From assembly GCA_009746045.1 (NCBI GenBank), contig RPFO01001677.1, positions 137,501 through 162,500 of the forward strand: a stretch of 25,000 bases of DNA. Direction: 5' to 3'. The notes beneath the pieces are model-generated. The model had not been told where the DNA came from and did no database searches. It saw only the letters and a list, made by a program, of their open reading frames with translations. This stretch comes from Mesostigma viride (lineage: Eukaryota > Streptophyta > Mesostigmatophyceae > Mesostigmatales > Mesostigmataceae). Position numbers and translations under genes: made by a program. Positions 8,162 through 16,767 of this stretch are shown here, piece after piece (positions within the stretch are counted from its first letter, which is position 1; every line of letters begins with the position of its first letter).

Positions 8162-8166
8162 GACAC
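8162..8166 (+). repeat. Target-site duplication GACAC, right copy (element B1)
   Basis: This is identical to 509-513. Removing B1 plus one copy restores a continuous Gag frame for element A (…FSGHGSSGMPAV…), confirming the border. Confidence 0.9.
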
Positions 8167-8836
8167 GGCTCGTCGGGAATGCCGGCCGTCCGTGATTTGA
8201 TCCGGATTGTCCACGAGAAGAAGGTGGAGTGGGCGGACTTTTACAGCCGTTTGAAGGAACTCCTGGTGCCCGAGGGCCTGCTCAAGTCGATCAAAGATAT
8301 GATGCGGATCCTCACTTTTGAGGTGTCGGGCGACCCGGTCCAGGCGACACTGGCATTCGAGAGGATGCTGGAAGACACTACGTTGACTTTTCCAGACTGT
8401 CATTGATTTCAGCGTCGTGCTTTTCCTGGGCAAGGCCCTCGCCAGTGGTGTGATTACTGACAGCAGTATCCAAGGCCTGGCACCCGTCATGACAAAGGAA
8501 AAGCTGGAAAGCAGGACTGCCAGCTTTACTGCCATCCGGGAGGCCTTCGCCCTCGGTGGCGCGGCACAGGAACTGGCGGGAAGGGGATCTGCCACCAAGC
8601 CCGCGGGAACACCAAGCATCAGTGCTGTTTTTGGGGAGGGCGACAGACGCGAGAAGTGCCCGAGGTGCCAGGGCACTGGCGGCCACAACCGTGACAGCTG
8701 CAATGCCAACAAGAATTTTCCTCTGTCGACCAATTTGTGTGGCAAGTGCCACAAGCCAGGCCACAAGGCCAGGTTTTGCAAGTCCGGCAGGCAGCCGGAC
8801 AAGAAAAACGATGCCACTGCCGACGAGGGTAGCTAG
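8167..8836 (+). pseudogene. gag of element A, C-terminal part with two zinc knuckles
   Basis: After the B1 insertion the frame continues with MPAVRDLIRIVHEKK, then a helical capsid-like segment (SRLKELLVPEGLLKSIKDMM). A stop at 8404-8406 is bypassed by a frame shift near 8390. The next frame (VIDFSVVLFLGKALASG onward) ends at 8836 and carries two zinc fingers: CPRCQGTGGHNRDSC (CX2CX5HX4C, one residue longer than usual) and CGKCHKPGHKARFC (CX2CX4HX4C). These place the nucleocapsid at the Gag C terminus. The bases to 8999 contain an (AGCAGGCGC)n-like Ala/Gly repeat (8888-8922) and short overlapping frames, so the gag-to-integrase join is broken or indistinct. Confidence 0.75.
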
Positions 8837-8998
8837 GGCCGGGCCCATTAGGAGGCCTCGATCGTCGGAGCATGCGCTGGGTTCGTCCCCAGCAGGCGCA
8901 GCAGGCGCAGCAGGCGCAGCAGGGAAACTAGACGGCCCAAGACAGGGCGTATTCGACAGTGATAGGGTTGCAGTCTTAGTAGCCCAGCGGAGCGGCCA

Positions 8999-10419
8999 TT
9001 GGCAAATGCAAAGCAAGGGGCAGCACAAGATTTATCGGACAGTGTACCCGTAACTGATGGTAATGAAAAGCTTGTTTCTATTTACGGAATTGCCTCTCAT
9101 CTGCACACATTATTTGGCCATGGCACAAATGCTTACAAATTTGCAAATGCATTGGGTGGGGCAGAGCTTTTGGCAGCATGTCGAGATTGCTATGCGCATT
9201 GTCCTGTGTGTCAGGCTACTGGGCCAAAGCTTCCCCGCCACCATGCTAAGCATCCCTCCGCGTGCAAAGGGCAGATTGTAGGCGACGTACTGTTCTGGGC
9301 GCCTCTCCCTTATTTCATAGCCATAGATAGGTATGCTCATAATGTAGCAGTAATCCCGCTGCGGGGTCAGTCAGCGGAGGATTTGGCGGAGGCTATTGAC
9401 ATTCTCTCTGCGTTTTTCTCTCCTAATGAGTCACTGCAAATGCATGGACAGGCAGTTCGCATGCTTTGAGGGCAAGCCGGGGTTTGAGTACCTCCGGACA
9501 GAGCGCCGTCAAAACCATGAAGGGCAAGTTTTGGTGGAACGTGCTGTGCAGGAATTTAAACAAGGTGCAAGGCGGAACGGTGATGCTGCTCTCGGTTCTT
9601 ATGCTTCCCGTTTAGTGTGGGCTTTGCATATTTCTGCATGCCTAAACCGCCGTGTGCTCCTTTCAGTGCCTTCGCGCAATTGTGTTATCACTGCAGAGGG
9701 CTTGCAGCATGGCCACTGCCTGCCTGAAGTAGAAGAGGATTGGGCACAGCATTTGCAGCAAAAGTTTGCCAATCTGGTTCGAAGGGATATGCGTAGGCCG
9801 GTTATCGCCTATAGCGTAGGGGACCAGGTTTGGATTCATGATTAGGGCTCCTTTGGCAAGGGGGGACAATGGGAGGGCCCAGCGACTGTGGAGGCTGTGG
9901 ACGTGCATGTACGCAAGGCGATTGTGTCCTTGCAGGGCAAGCAACACCACATTCCCTGGAGCAGACTCAAGCCTTATGCCGCATACGAGCGCATGGGAGC
10001 GACTTCTCCACTACTACGCGGACGTGGCGCACTTCGTGGGAGAGCCAGGTGATGTTCCCACCTCTCCCCCTCGTTCTCTGCCTGCCTCTGACACTATGGA
10101 TGTCTTTGTGGGGAATAGTGAGGACGATGGTGACGTAGATGATGATGGGGACGTGCGGGCTCTAGCGGAGGATGTTCGAGGCGTAATGAGCGAGCCCCCT
10201 GCTGACCTGCGCGAGGGTAGTAGGGCGGGCTTTACTCCTGCCGTTAGCCAGGATCCGGCTGCCGTTAGTCAGCCTAGCCGGGGGCGTGGTGGTTTGCTGA
10301 ACAAGATTGTGCTAGGGCTGAGGCGCCGAGACAATACCATGGGGCTTGCTTCCCTTCGTAACCCAACCTGTGCAATATGGGCAGTGCACCACCTCAGCTT
10401 GACCCGAGCATCGCTGTGA
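8999..10419 (+). pseudogene. integrase and linker of element A, with frame breaks and one in-frame TAG
   Basis: Frame 8999-9469 holds an HHCC domain (H36, H41, C68, C71) and the first catalytic Asp (IVGDVLFW, D96). Frame 9396-9845 holds the second Asp (MDRQFACFE, nt 9447) and the catalytic Glu (GQVLVERAVQ, nt 9537), again 29 residues apart as in B1. GDQVWIHD is followed by TAG (9843-9845), then the same frame continues with SFGKGGQWEGPATV, the GPY/F-like tail seen in B1, ending near RLKPY. The TAG aligns with a Glu in B1, so it is probably a nonsense change. From about 9985 another frame carries an acidic linker (NSEDDGDVDDDGDV) to 10419. The linker overlaps the protease frame by 43 nt. Confidence 0.8.
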
Positions 10420-11058
10420 TTTCCTCACTCTCGGCCACCTGGTCACTTCAGTGTGGGCTTCTCGTAGACACCCAAGCCCAGGTCTCCATTATTGTGGAGT
10501 ATTGTGTAGATGATGATTGTCCCTTGTTTCCCTCCCGGTGGACCCAGGTCACTGACTTTGCTAGGTCGGGCTCTTACAAGGTCTTGGGGGAGATTCCACT
10601 AGAGATCCTGGGTGTTGAGACGCCTATGTGTGTGGTGGAGGGATACGAGGGGCCAGCACTTTTGGGGCAGCCATTCTTGTCCCTACCCGGGGTCACAGTT
10701 AGTAGCACACAGTTGTCTCGAGTGGGATTTGGTTACCTGAGCTTAAACAATTTCTCCCTTGATGTAGCGACTAGGGGCCTCTCCTTGCCTATGGTGGCAG
10801 CCCTGAAAGGGGTAGTGTACAATGATTCTGAGTTGCCTCCTGCCCGTGATCTCATTACCCCTAAGGCCCTTACCCCTGAAAGCTTGGGGCTTAATTTCCA
10901 TGACTTTGCTAAAGAGAGCCCCATGTCCTTCTTTGATGTAGCCAGGCACGTCTCGACTGAGGAGGGTCTAGACGATACCCATGCAAGGTGCCATCTTGGC
11001 TGCGGGGGAACGATGGCTAGGGCTGGGATTTGTGGAGCCTGTGCATCAAGTTTCGTTT
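10377..11058 (+). pseudogene. aspartic protease of element A, interrupted by a MITE-like element
   Basis: The frame has an ATG at 10377 and is offset -1 from the upstream linker. LLVDTQAQVSII (D31) is the retropepsin catalytic strand with DTQ in place of DTG. EILGVETPMCVVEGYEG and LLGQPFLSLPG (95-105) align closely with B1 (ILGIQTPFQVVEGYSG, LLGEPFVSYPG). The protease-RT connector follows. A further frame shift near 10980 moves to a frame reading LAAGERWLGLGFVEPVHQ up to the inserted element at 11059, and that frame rejoins the RT frame exactly at 11814. The nearest ordinary comparison is a copia protease, but here it follows the integrase. Confidence 0.82.
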
Positions 11059-11160
11059 AAGTGGCCAGCCGGAGCGGCTGCTTAGGTTTTAGCGGACAAG
11101 TGTTCGAAGCGCGTCATTGGTGAATTACTTGGGAACTTGGGTTTCCCCGCGAAACTCCAA

Positions 11161-11474
11161 CCGCACGTTCAGATTTCCAAATCTCAAGTAAAGTTCGGCG
11201 CAACTTTCTGAACGGGGGCAGTTGACGAGCAGCATTCCTCCGGACGAATGAATTGCGTTCCATACTTGCGCAAAATTTTGAAAGGTAGCTTGCGTGCAGC
11301 CCTACTAAAATTTGCGCGGACGTTCAGATTTCCAAATCTCGGGTAAATTTCGGCGGAACTTTCTGAACGGGGGTAGTTGGCGGGCAGCGTTCCTCCAGAC
11401 GAATGAAATGCGTTCCATACTAGCGCAAAATTTTGAAAGGTAGCTTGCGTGCAGCCCTACTAAAATTTGCGCGA
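11161..11474. repeat. Two tandem copies of a 155-bp unit inside the MITE-like element
   Basis: The unit runs from ACGTTCAGATTTCCAAATCTC to CCCTACTAAAATTTGCGCG. Copies start at about 11165 and 11320 with a few substitutions. Each contains short palindromic A/T-rich segments such as GCGCAAAATTTT. Confidence 0.85.
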
Positions 11475-11665
11475 AGTGTGGGACTGAAAATTCGTAACGG
11501 AAACTTTTTGGTAGTTGCCGTCACTTCCTCTTGTGCAAACGTGTGGGAGTGAAAATTCGTAACGGAAACTTTTTGGTAGTTGCCGTCACTTCATTTTGCG
11601 CGAGTGTTGGGCTGAAAATTCGTAACGGAAACTTTTTGGTAGTTGGCGTCACTTCCTTTGGTTCG
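11474..11665. repeat. Three tandem copies of a 63-65-bp unit inside the MITE-like element
   Basis: Each copy contains CTGAAAATTCGTAACGG or a close variant, followed by AAACTTTTTGGTAGTTG and CGTCACTTC. Copies start near 11476, 11541 and 11604. A partial fourth copy begins at about 11668. Confidence 0.85.
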
Positions 11666-11813
11666 ACTGAAAATTCGCTGAAATTCGCTGAATTCGTACC
11701 GTAGCCTAATTTTTAGTACCTCGAAGTGACGGGGCACCTAAAAATTTGCCCACAAGTACACTTGGCAGCGCGCTCACTGGGAAAAATTGTACAGCCGCTC
11801 CGGCGGGCCACTT

Positions 11814-12611
11814 GAACGAATTGTAATGGACGTTGTACCTAGGGATGGCAGATTGCTTCGCTTTAAGTGGACATTGCAGATGAAGCCCGTCCCGGGCACT
11901 GATAGGAAAGTAGAATTTGCTAGACCTGTAGTGCTAGAGTTTTCTGGATCTTCTGACCTGCCCCCTTCGGCCTTGACTGCGCCAGGTTTAAACAAATATA
12001 CGTGGCGCATGGTAGTGTGCTTTCATCCGCGCGCTGCTCACTGCGGGCGCTTGAATAGGGGTATGCCACATTGGTCCGCTGTGCTAGATTTTTCAAAGGC
12101 CTACCTCCACGGGGATGCCAATGAAAGTGCTCGGCTATGGGATGGCACCACACCCCTCTATGTTAGGACACCCAAAATCTGGGAGCCTCTTGTAGGAAAG
12201 AAGTTTATGCGGCTGATAAAGGCGGTTGATGGGACCGTGGCTGGTCCACGGGCTTGGCGCCTGAGCCTAGAGCGCCTTCTCCTTGACACAGCTCGCATGG
12301 TGTACAGTGACTTGGACCCCTCCTTGTTTGTGGGCGTCTGGAAGGGCGAGCTGGTGTTTGTGTTCGTGCATGCAGATGACTGTGATTGCTTTGGCCCGCG
12401 TGAATGGATTGCCTGGTTCCATAGCATTGTGCATGCCAGGTACCCTGTGGGCAAGCTTATTTTCCGTGAGCTGGGCAAGGTGGTTCAGTTCATGGGCATG
12501 GACACTGTCATGGATCACGATGAGCACGGCAAGTGGGCGATGTTGCTTCACTCCCAAGGGCAGCCATGTGCAGGATTTGGTTACGGAGGTGATGAGCAGC
12601 AGTGGGCCGCT
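11814..12611 (+). pseudogene. reverse transcriptase of element A, cut by a LINE fragment
   Basis: The open frame resumes after the MITE-like element and reads to 12629. LLRFKWTLQMKP aligns with B1's LRLKFVLKQKPQ. Motif A is VLDFSKAYLHGD (catalytic Asp at nt 12087). DGTVAGPRAW lies in the motif B position. Motif C is FVHADDCDCFGPRE (HADD, nt 12369-12380), again with His where copia RTs have Tyr. A frame shift near 12550 moves to the frame GSHVQDLVTEVMSSSGPLLAS, which continues across the LINE insertion. The first codons of the open frame (11787-11813) lie in the inverted repeat of the MITE-like element and are not native. Confidence 0.82.
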
Positions 12612-12620
12612 TCTTGCGTC

Positions 12621-12622
<2 letters not shown>
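12612..12622 (+). repeat. Target-site duplication TCTTGCGTCTG, left copy (LINE fragment)
   Basis: This 11-bp direct repeat recurs at 12822-12832. Removing the insert and one copy (210 bp) rejoins A's RT/RNase H frame (GPLLAS then ECGTLRGKL). Confidence 0.85.
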
Positions 12623-12664
<42 letters not shown>

Positions 12665-12821
12665 TACTTGCGTGTCATGCGCAAAGGCATGCCACGGAGT
12701 ACTATGCTAATCTCATTAGAAAAATAATCACACAAAAGTTTGAACAAATATCGTCTGCATCATCCCCCAACCGTTAAGCACTAGATGTGGATGTAATCCT
12801 CATCCGGGGATGTAATTCTCA
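12623..12821 (-). mobile_element. 5'-truncated LINE 3' end with (TTAC)n tail
   Basis: On the minus strand this 199-bp insert ends in about ten TTAC units (TAAG on plus, 12623-12664). It is flanked by an 11-bp duplication, the mark of target-primed reverse transcription. Its body (CTTGCGTGTCATGCGC, CCACGGAGTACTATGC, AATCTCATTAGAAAA, ATATCGTCTGCATCATCCCC) recurs as the 3' region of the LINE at 22994-24302 and in the tandem units at 24531-24984, so the parent family is local. Confidence 0.85.
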
Positions 12822-13521
12822 TCTTGCGTCTGAGTGTGGGACATTGCGTGGCAAGCTCAATTGGCTGGCCTGCACCACTAGCCGTGATTTGGCTGTCCTT
12901 AGCCGACTGCCTGACAATGTACTGTGCCTTATTGACCGTGCGGTGATTGTGCAGTACCTCCTGGCCTTACCCGGGTTGATGTTACAAGGTGTAGACTGGG
13001 ATAAGCCCGTGGAGCTTGCGTCTTATTGCGACAGTTCCCTAGATGCCCGCGTGCTCACCAAGATGCGTGGTAGGTGCGCTGCTGTCACTACCATTTGCAA
13101 CGCTGACCAACCCGCGATGTCTTCCATCTTTGCATGGTATTCCCGCTTGCACCGCCGCGTGTATGTGGGATCCGACACCGCTGAGGCGCGCATATACTGC
13201 GAGGCTGCGAGCGAGCTGTCCTACTTCCACGCGCTCATTTGCTGGATTCTCACGGTGGGCGGCACCACTCCGCATCTCCGTCGCGTGATACGCACGGACA
13301 GCCAGGCGGTTGTTGATTTCATTGAGAACCCTTATGCCCGCACACGGGACTTGGACTTCCTCAGGGTCAAGGAGTTCTCTGATTGTGTCAGTACCCAGCA
13401 TGTGCCGGGCGAAAGGAACTACTCCGATGCCCTCACTAAACTGTATAGCTCAGCTAAGGCACAGTACCCGCTTCTGCGACACACGATGAATAGGCTATCA
13501 CTGGGTCAGTCTTCGCACTAG
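12822..13521 (+). pseudogene. RT end and RNase H of element A
   Basis: The frame runs from the LINE border to TAG at 13519-13521 with no internal stop. LRGKLNWLACTTSRDLAVLS is the RT connection shared with B1. RNase H residues, counted from an upstream ATG at 12787 inside the LINE fragment: D82 (SYCDSSLD), E133 (GSDTAEARIY), D171 (IRTDSQAVVDF) and D214 (NYSDALTKLY). All four catalytic acids of copia-type RNase H are present. WYSRLHRR is shared with B1. This is the best preserved domain of element A. It is called a pseudogene because the polyprotein upstream is broken. Confidence 0.87.
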
Positions 13522-13952
13522 TTGAGTTGCGTTGAACCATGAATGGCCCCGCGCCACGGGTTTTCAGCCTCCGACGGTAGGTTTTCCCCGGGGGTGATTA
13601 CCTATTGTATAATAATGTTCAGTGGGCATTACCCTCTGAGACTATGTCGGTGTTGTAGTTGCTATTCATGATGGCATGGCACGCGCAGCCGTTAATGACT
13701 GATAAGAGTACGCTGGCCATCTTTGCCACATGAAAAAGAAAAGTGTTGGAGTTGTAAAGCATTACAAATGATGCTGGGCAGGGCTCGGAAAAATACTGTC
13801 GGAACGACACATTGAAATAAACGTATGCATTTATTCTGTCCCGGTTTTCTGTTATGCAATATATCAGTTTGCCGCACGTGATGTTGATTACCTGGATGCG
13901 GACAATGAATCCGGCGAGACTCATGTCGCTGGGCACAATGGTTGCCACGATG
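13522..13952 (+). other. Region between pol and 3' LTR of element A, with an antisense ORF
   Basis: There is no sense-strand gene. TTTTCCCCGGGGGTG at about 13581-13595 has a G run but lies far from the LTR, so no convincing polypurine tract is seen. The minus strand is open from 13948 to 13619 (about 109 codons; first ATG ten codons in, MSLAGFIVRIQVINITCGK). Its composition is less biased than the shadow frames elsewhere. I do not recognise the product. It could be a captured gene piece or chance. Confidence 0.35.
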
Positions 13953-14194
13953 GTTGCAGTCTTGCCACGGGTTGTTAAGATATAACCATGGCAGACTTAA
14001 GTTTGGCGTCTGGTGTCTGGAAGGTTCCATGTGCACAACGCATAGTGCATTGCCATACTTGTAACGACAGTGCAGAATAAGGTTTCTAGGCATCTCTAGA
14101 AGGTTGACGCTGTAAATGTATAAATTAAGGCAATAAACAGCGGCCAAGGAGCCGCAGCAATTGCAACCAAACCATTCCAAAGTCATTCTCAACT
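13953..14194 (+). repeat. 3' LTR of element A
   Basis: Identical to 12-246 by eye from 13960. It has the same TATAAATTA and AATAAA. It ends CTCAACT directly before B-family LTR sequence ACGTTGGTATG, which corresponds to base 592 of the B1 LTR. Confidence 0.88.
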
Positions 14195-14598
14195 ACGTTG
14201 GTATGTGAATATAAATACCACGTGGGCTATGCAGATAGGACTGCTAGTCGAGTCACATACATTTCCCTAGATAGGTACTTTGGGTACTGGGGTACGTGGC
14301 AGATGTCAGTACCCAGTATACGTAGTGTCCCACCATTGGACGGTACTAGAGTATCCTAGATAGGGAACGTACTGCAGAGTGGATTGATCTGTGATCACAC
14401 GATGCTGTGACTAGACTGCTACCTGTCATCGTGCGGCCTCGGGCCAACGGTCTGCACCCAACGGTCACTGGCGGCGCGGCTAGTGAGAGGAACGTTGATA
14501 AAGGGTAAACCTATTTTCTAATGAAGGAAGCAATTCATTGCCAACCATATCCTGTGCTCTCAAGCATTATACTACGTCGCTCCTTATCAATCCTAACT
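14195..14598 (+). repeat. Partial, diverged B-family LTR (B2), the target of element A
   Basis: Aligns with 592-986 of the B1 LTR with scattered substitutions and small indels (for example GCAGATAGGACTGC for ACAGATAGGAATGC). The first 78 bp are missing because A inserted here. It ends CCTAACT and is followed by TGAATTTTA as in B1. The divergence makes B2 a different subfamily or an older insertion. Confidence 0.85.
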
Positions 14599-14638
14599 TG
14601 AATTTTACAAATGCTCTTCAGCAACATCAAACTCAACA

Positions 14639-14965
14639 ATGGTTCAAACGGGCAATGGCAAAAAAAAAGAAAAAAAAAAGAACAACAATGACAATACCAG
14701 CCCGGTGGAGGGTCCGGCTGTCGCGAGGCAGTCCGAACAACCCCCCTCCCCTGTGCGCCAGCCGGTGGCGGAGCCGGTTCCCCTACGGGGCACCGAACAA
14801 CCCTCTTCCCCGGCGGCTGCGACAGCAGCACCCACTGCTGGAGCAGCCATGGCGGCGGCAATGCGGCAGGAAAACAACCCCCCAGGAGGCACCGGCCCCG
14901 CGCTGGCCCCTGGGGCTTCCAGCGTCGGCAAGTCTATTGCTTTCCTCATGCATGCTCTGATATAA
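14639..14965 (+). pseudogene. gag N-terminal remnant of element B2
   Basis: The ATG at 14639 opens a 108-codon frame with a Lys-rich start (KKKEKKKNNN), then Pro/Ala-rich repeats (EQPPSPVRQP, EQPSSPAAATAAPTAGAAMAAAM, NNPPGGTGP). B1 Gag has the same layout (KKKKKNKK, then PPSPARPEAE, then TTAGAAMAAE). Homology is lost before the stop at 14963-14965, and satellite DNA begins about 60 bp later. No other internal B2 sequence or right LTR is visible, so B2 is truncated by the satellite or by a rearrangement. Confidence 0.7.
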
Positions 14966-15027
14966 TTCTCAAGAGCGGTGGCTATCTTTTCAACATATAA
15001 TAACCAAACAGAACGCTATTGCTGCAG

Positions 15028-15962
15028 TGTGGCTGGGTGGCTCGCCAGGTGTATGGGCGCATGGGTGGCCGAACGCGCACGTGCATTTGGTTGGGTACGT
15101 TACTGGCTGAGTAGTTTGTTGGTTGGTTAAGTGTGCATGGGCAGCTAGCGGGCAGGCTGCTTGCCATGCAGGCAGGTCAGCGAGTGGGTGGTGGGTGGCT
15201 GTGTGGCTGTCTGACTGTGTGGCTGTGTGGCTGTGTGGCTGTGTGGCTGTGTGGCTGTGTGCCTGCGTGGTTGCGTGGCTGCGTGGCTGTGTGGCTGCGT
15301 GGCTGTGTGGCTGCGTGGCTGTGTGGCTGTGTGGCTGTGTGGCTGCGTGGCTGCGTGGCTGCGTGGCTGCGTGGCTGCCTGGCTGCGTGGCTGCGTGGCT
15401 GTGTGGCTGCGTGGCTGCGTGGCTGTGTGGCTGCGTGGCTGTGTGGCTGCGTGGCCCCGTGGCTGGATGGCTGTGTGGCTGCGTGGCTGTGTGGCTGCGT
15501 GGCTGCGTGGCTGCGTGACTGCGTGCAGGTGCATGGGTGGGTGGGTGGGTGGGTGGGTGGGTGGGTGGGTGGGTGGGTGGGTGGGTGGGTGGGTGGTGGG
15601 TGGGTGGGTGGGTGGGTGTGGGTGGGTGGGTGGGTGGGTGGGTGGGTGGGTGGGTGGGTGGGTGGGTGGGTGGGTGGGTGGGTGGGTGGGTGGGTGGGTG
15701 GGTGGGTGGGTGGGTGGGTGGGTGGGTGGGTGGGTGGGTGGGTGGGTGGGTGGGTGGGTGGGTGGGTGCATGGGTGGTTGGGTGGTTGGGGCTGGGTGGG
15801 TGGGTGGGTGGGTGGGTGGGTGGGTGGGTGCGTGGGTGGGTGGGTGGGTGGGTGGGTGGGTGGGTGGGTGAATGGGTGGGTGGGTGGGTGGGTGGGTGGG
15901 TGGGTGGGTGGGTGGATGGGTGGGTGGGTGGGTGCATGGGTGGTTGGGTGGTGTGGTGGTGG
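15028..15962. repeat. Satellite unit 1
   Basis: The core is at 15028-15190 and lacks the first bases found in later cores. The TGGCTGYG array is at 15191-15530, mixed T and C variants. The TGGG array is at 15535-15950 with interruptions at about 15592, 15618, 15769 and 15870. This is the longest TGGG array of the six. Confidence 0.9.
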
Positions 15963-16767
15963 TGGGGGTGCAACAGGGTAGCTATGAGGCTGGGTGGCTC
16001 GCCAGGTGTATGGGCGCATGGGTGGCCGAACGCGCAGGTGCAATTAGTTGGGTACGTTACTGGCTAAGTGGTTGGTTGGGTGGGTAAGTGTGCATGGGCA
16101 GCCAGTGGGCAGGCTGCTTGCCATGCAGGCAGGTCGGCGAGTGGGTGGTGGGTGGCTGTGTGGCTGTGTGGCTGTGTGGCTGTGTGGCTGTGTGGCTGTG
16201 TGGCTGTGTGGCTGCGTGGCTGCGTGGCTGCGTGGCTGCGTGGCTGCGTGACTGCGTGGCTGCGTGACTGCGTGGCTGCGTGGCTGCGTGGCTGCGTGGC
16301 TGCGTGGCTGCGTGGCTGCGTGGCTGCGTGGCTGCGTGGCTGCGTGGCTGCGTGGCTGCGTGGCTGCGTGGCTGCGTGGCTGCGTGGCTGCGTGGCTGCG
16401 TGACTGCGTGCAGGTGCATGTTTGATGGGTGGGTGGGTGGGTGGGTGGGTGGGTGGGTGGGTGGGTGGGTGGGTGGGTGGGTGGGTGGGTGGGTGGGTGG
16501 GTGGGTGGGTGGGTGGGTGGGTGGGTGGGTGGGTGGGTGCATGGGTGGGGTGGGTGGGTGGGTGGGTGGGTGGGTGGGTGGGTGGGTGGGTGGGTGGGGG
16601 TGGGTGGGTGGGTGGGTGGGTGGGTGGGTGGGTGGGTGGGTGGGTGGGTGGGTGGGTGGGTGGGTGGGTGGGTGGGTGGGTGGGTGGGTGGGTGGGTGGG
16701 TGGGTGCATGGGTGGTTGGGTGGGTGGGGCTGGGTGGGTGGGTGGGTGGTGTGGTGTGGTGTGGTGG
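15963..16767. repeat. Satellite unit 2
   Basis: The core is at 15963-16153. The TGGCTGYG array is at 16154-16415, with the T variant first and the C variant after. The junction TGCAGGTGCATGTTTGA is at 16408-16424. The TGGG array is at 16425-16745, then the TGGTGTGG tail. Confidence 0.9.

Larger units (their letters stand above)
11059..11813. mobile_element. MITE-like DNA element (about 755 bp) with 22-bp terminal inverted repeats
   Basis: The ends 11059-11080 (AAGTGGCC...GAGCGGCTG) and 11792-11813 are reverse complements with one mismatch in 22. Removing 11059-11813 joins A's reading frame without a stop (…HQVSF then ERIVMD…), so this is an insertion. No transposase or long ORF is present. 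Either there is no target duplication, or there is a 2-bp TT, or a decayed TTAA-like 4-mer (TTAA left, TTGA right). The last would hint at a piggyBac-type transposase, but this is weak. The interior is made of two tandem repeat families, listed separately. Confidence 0.8.
1..14194 (+). mobile_element. LTR retrotransposon A (copia-like, rearranged pol), interrupted by three insertions
   Basis: Two copies of one sequence of about 240 bp (1-246 and 13953-14194) bracket gag, integrase, protease, RT and RNase H homology, all on the plus strand. The LTRs match at every base I compared from 12-246 to 13960-14194. The first 11 bases differ by an apparent extra ACTG in the left copy. Element A is split by element B1 (514-8161), a MITE-like element (11059-11813) and a LINE fragment (12623-12821). 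Without these its own length is about 5.6 kb. Its 3' LTR abuts a B-family LTR that lacks its first 78 bp, so A inserted into that LTR. The left flank, with the other half of the target and its duplication, lies outside the window. The coding region has several frame breaks and one in-frame TAG. Confidence 0.9.

Noticed and set aside
15535-15950. (TGGG)n as a chromosome telomere
   Set aside because: It is internal, interrupted by cores, and followed by unrelated sequence on both sides.
15177-16043. Long minus-strand frames rich in THPP and SHTATQP
   Set aside because: These are the complement of the same satellite, for the same reason.
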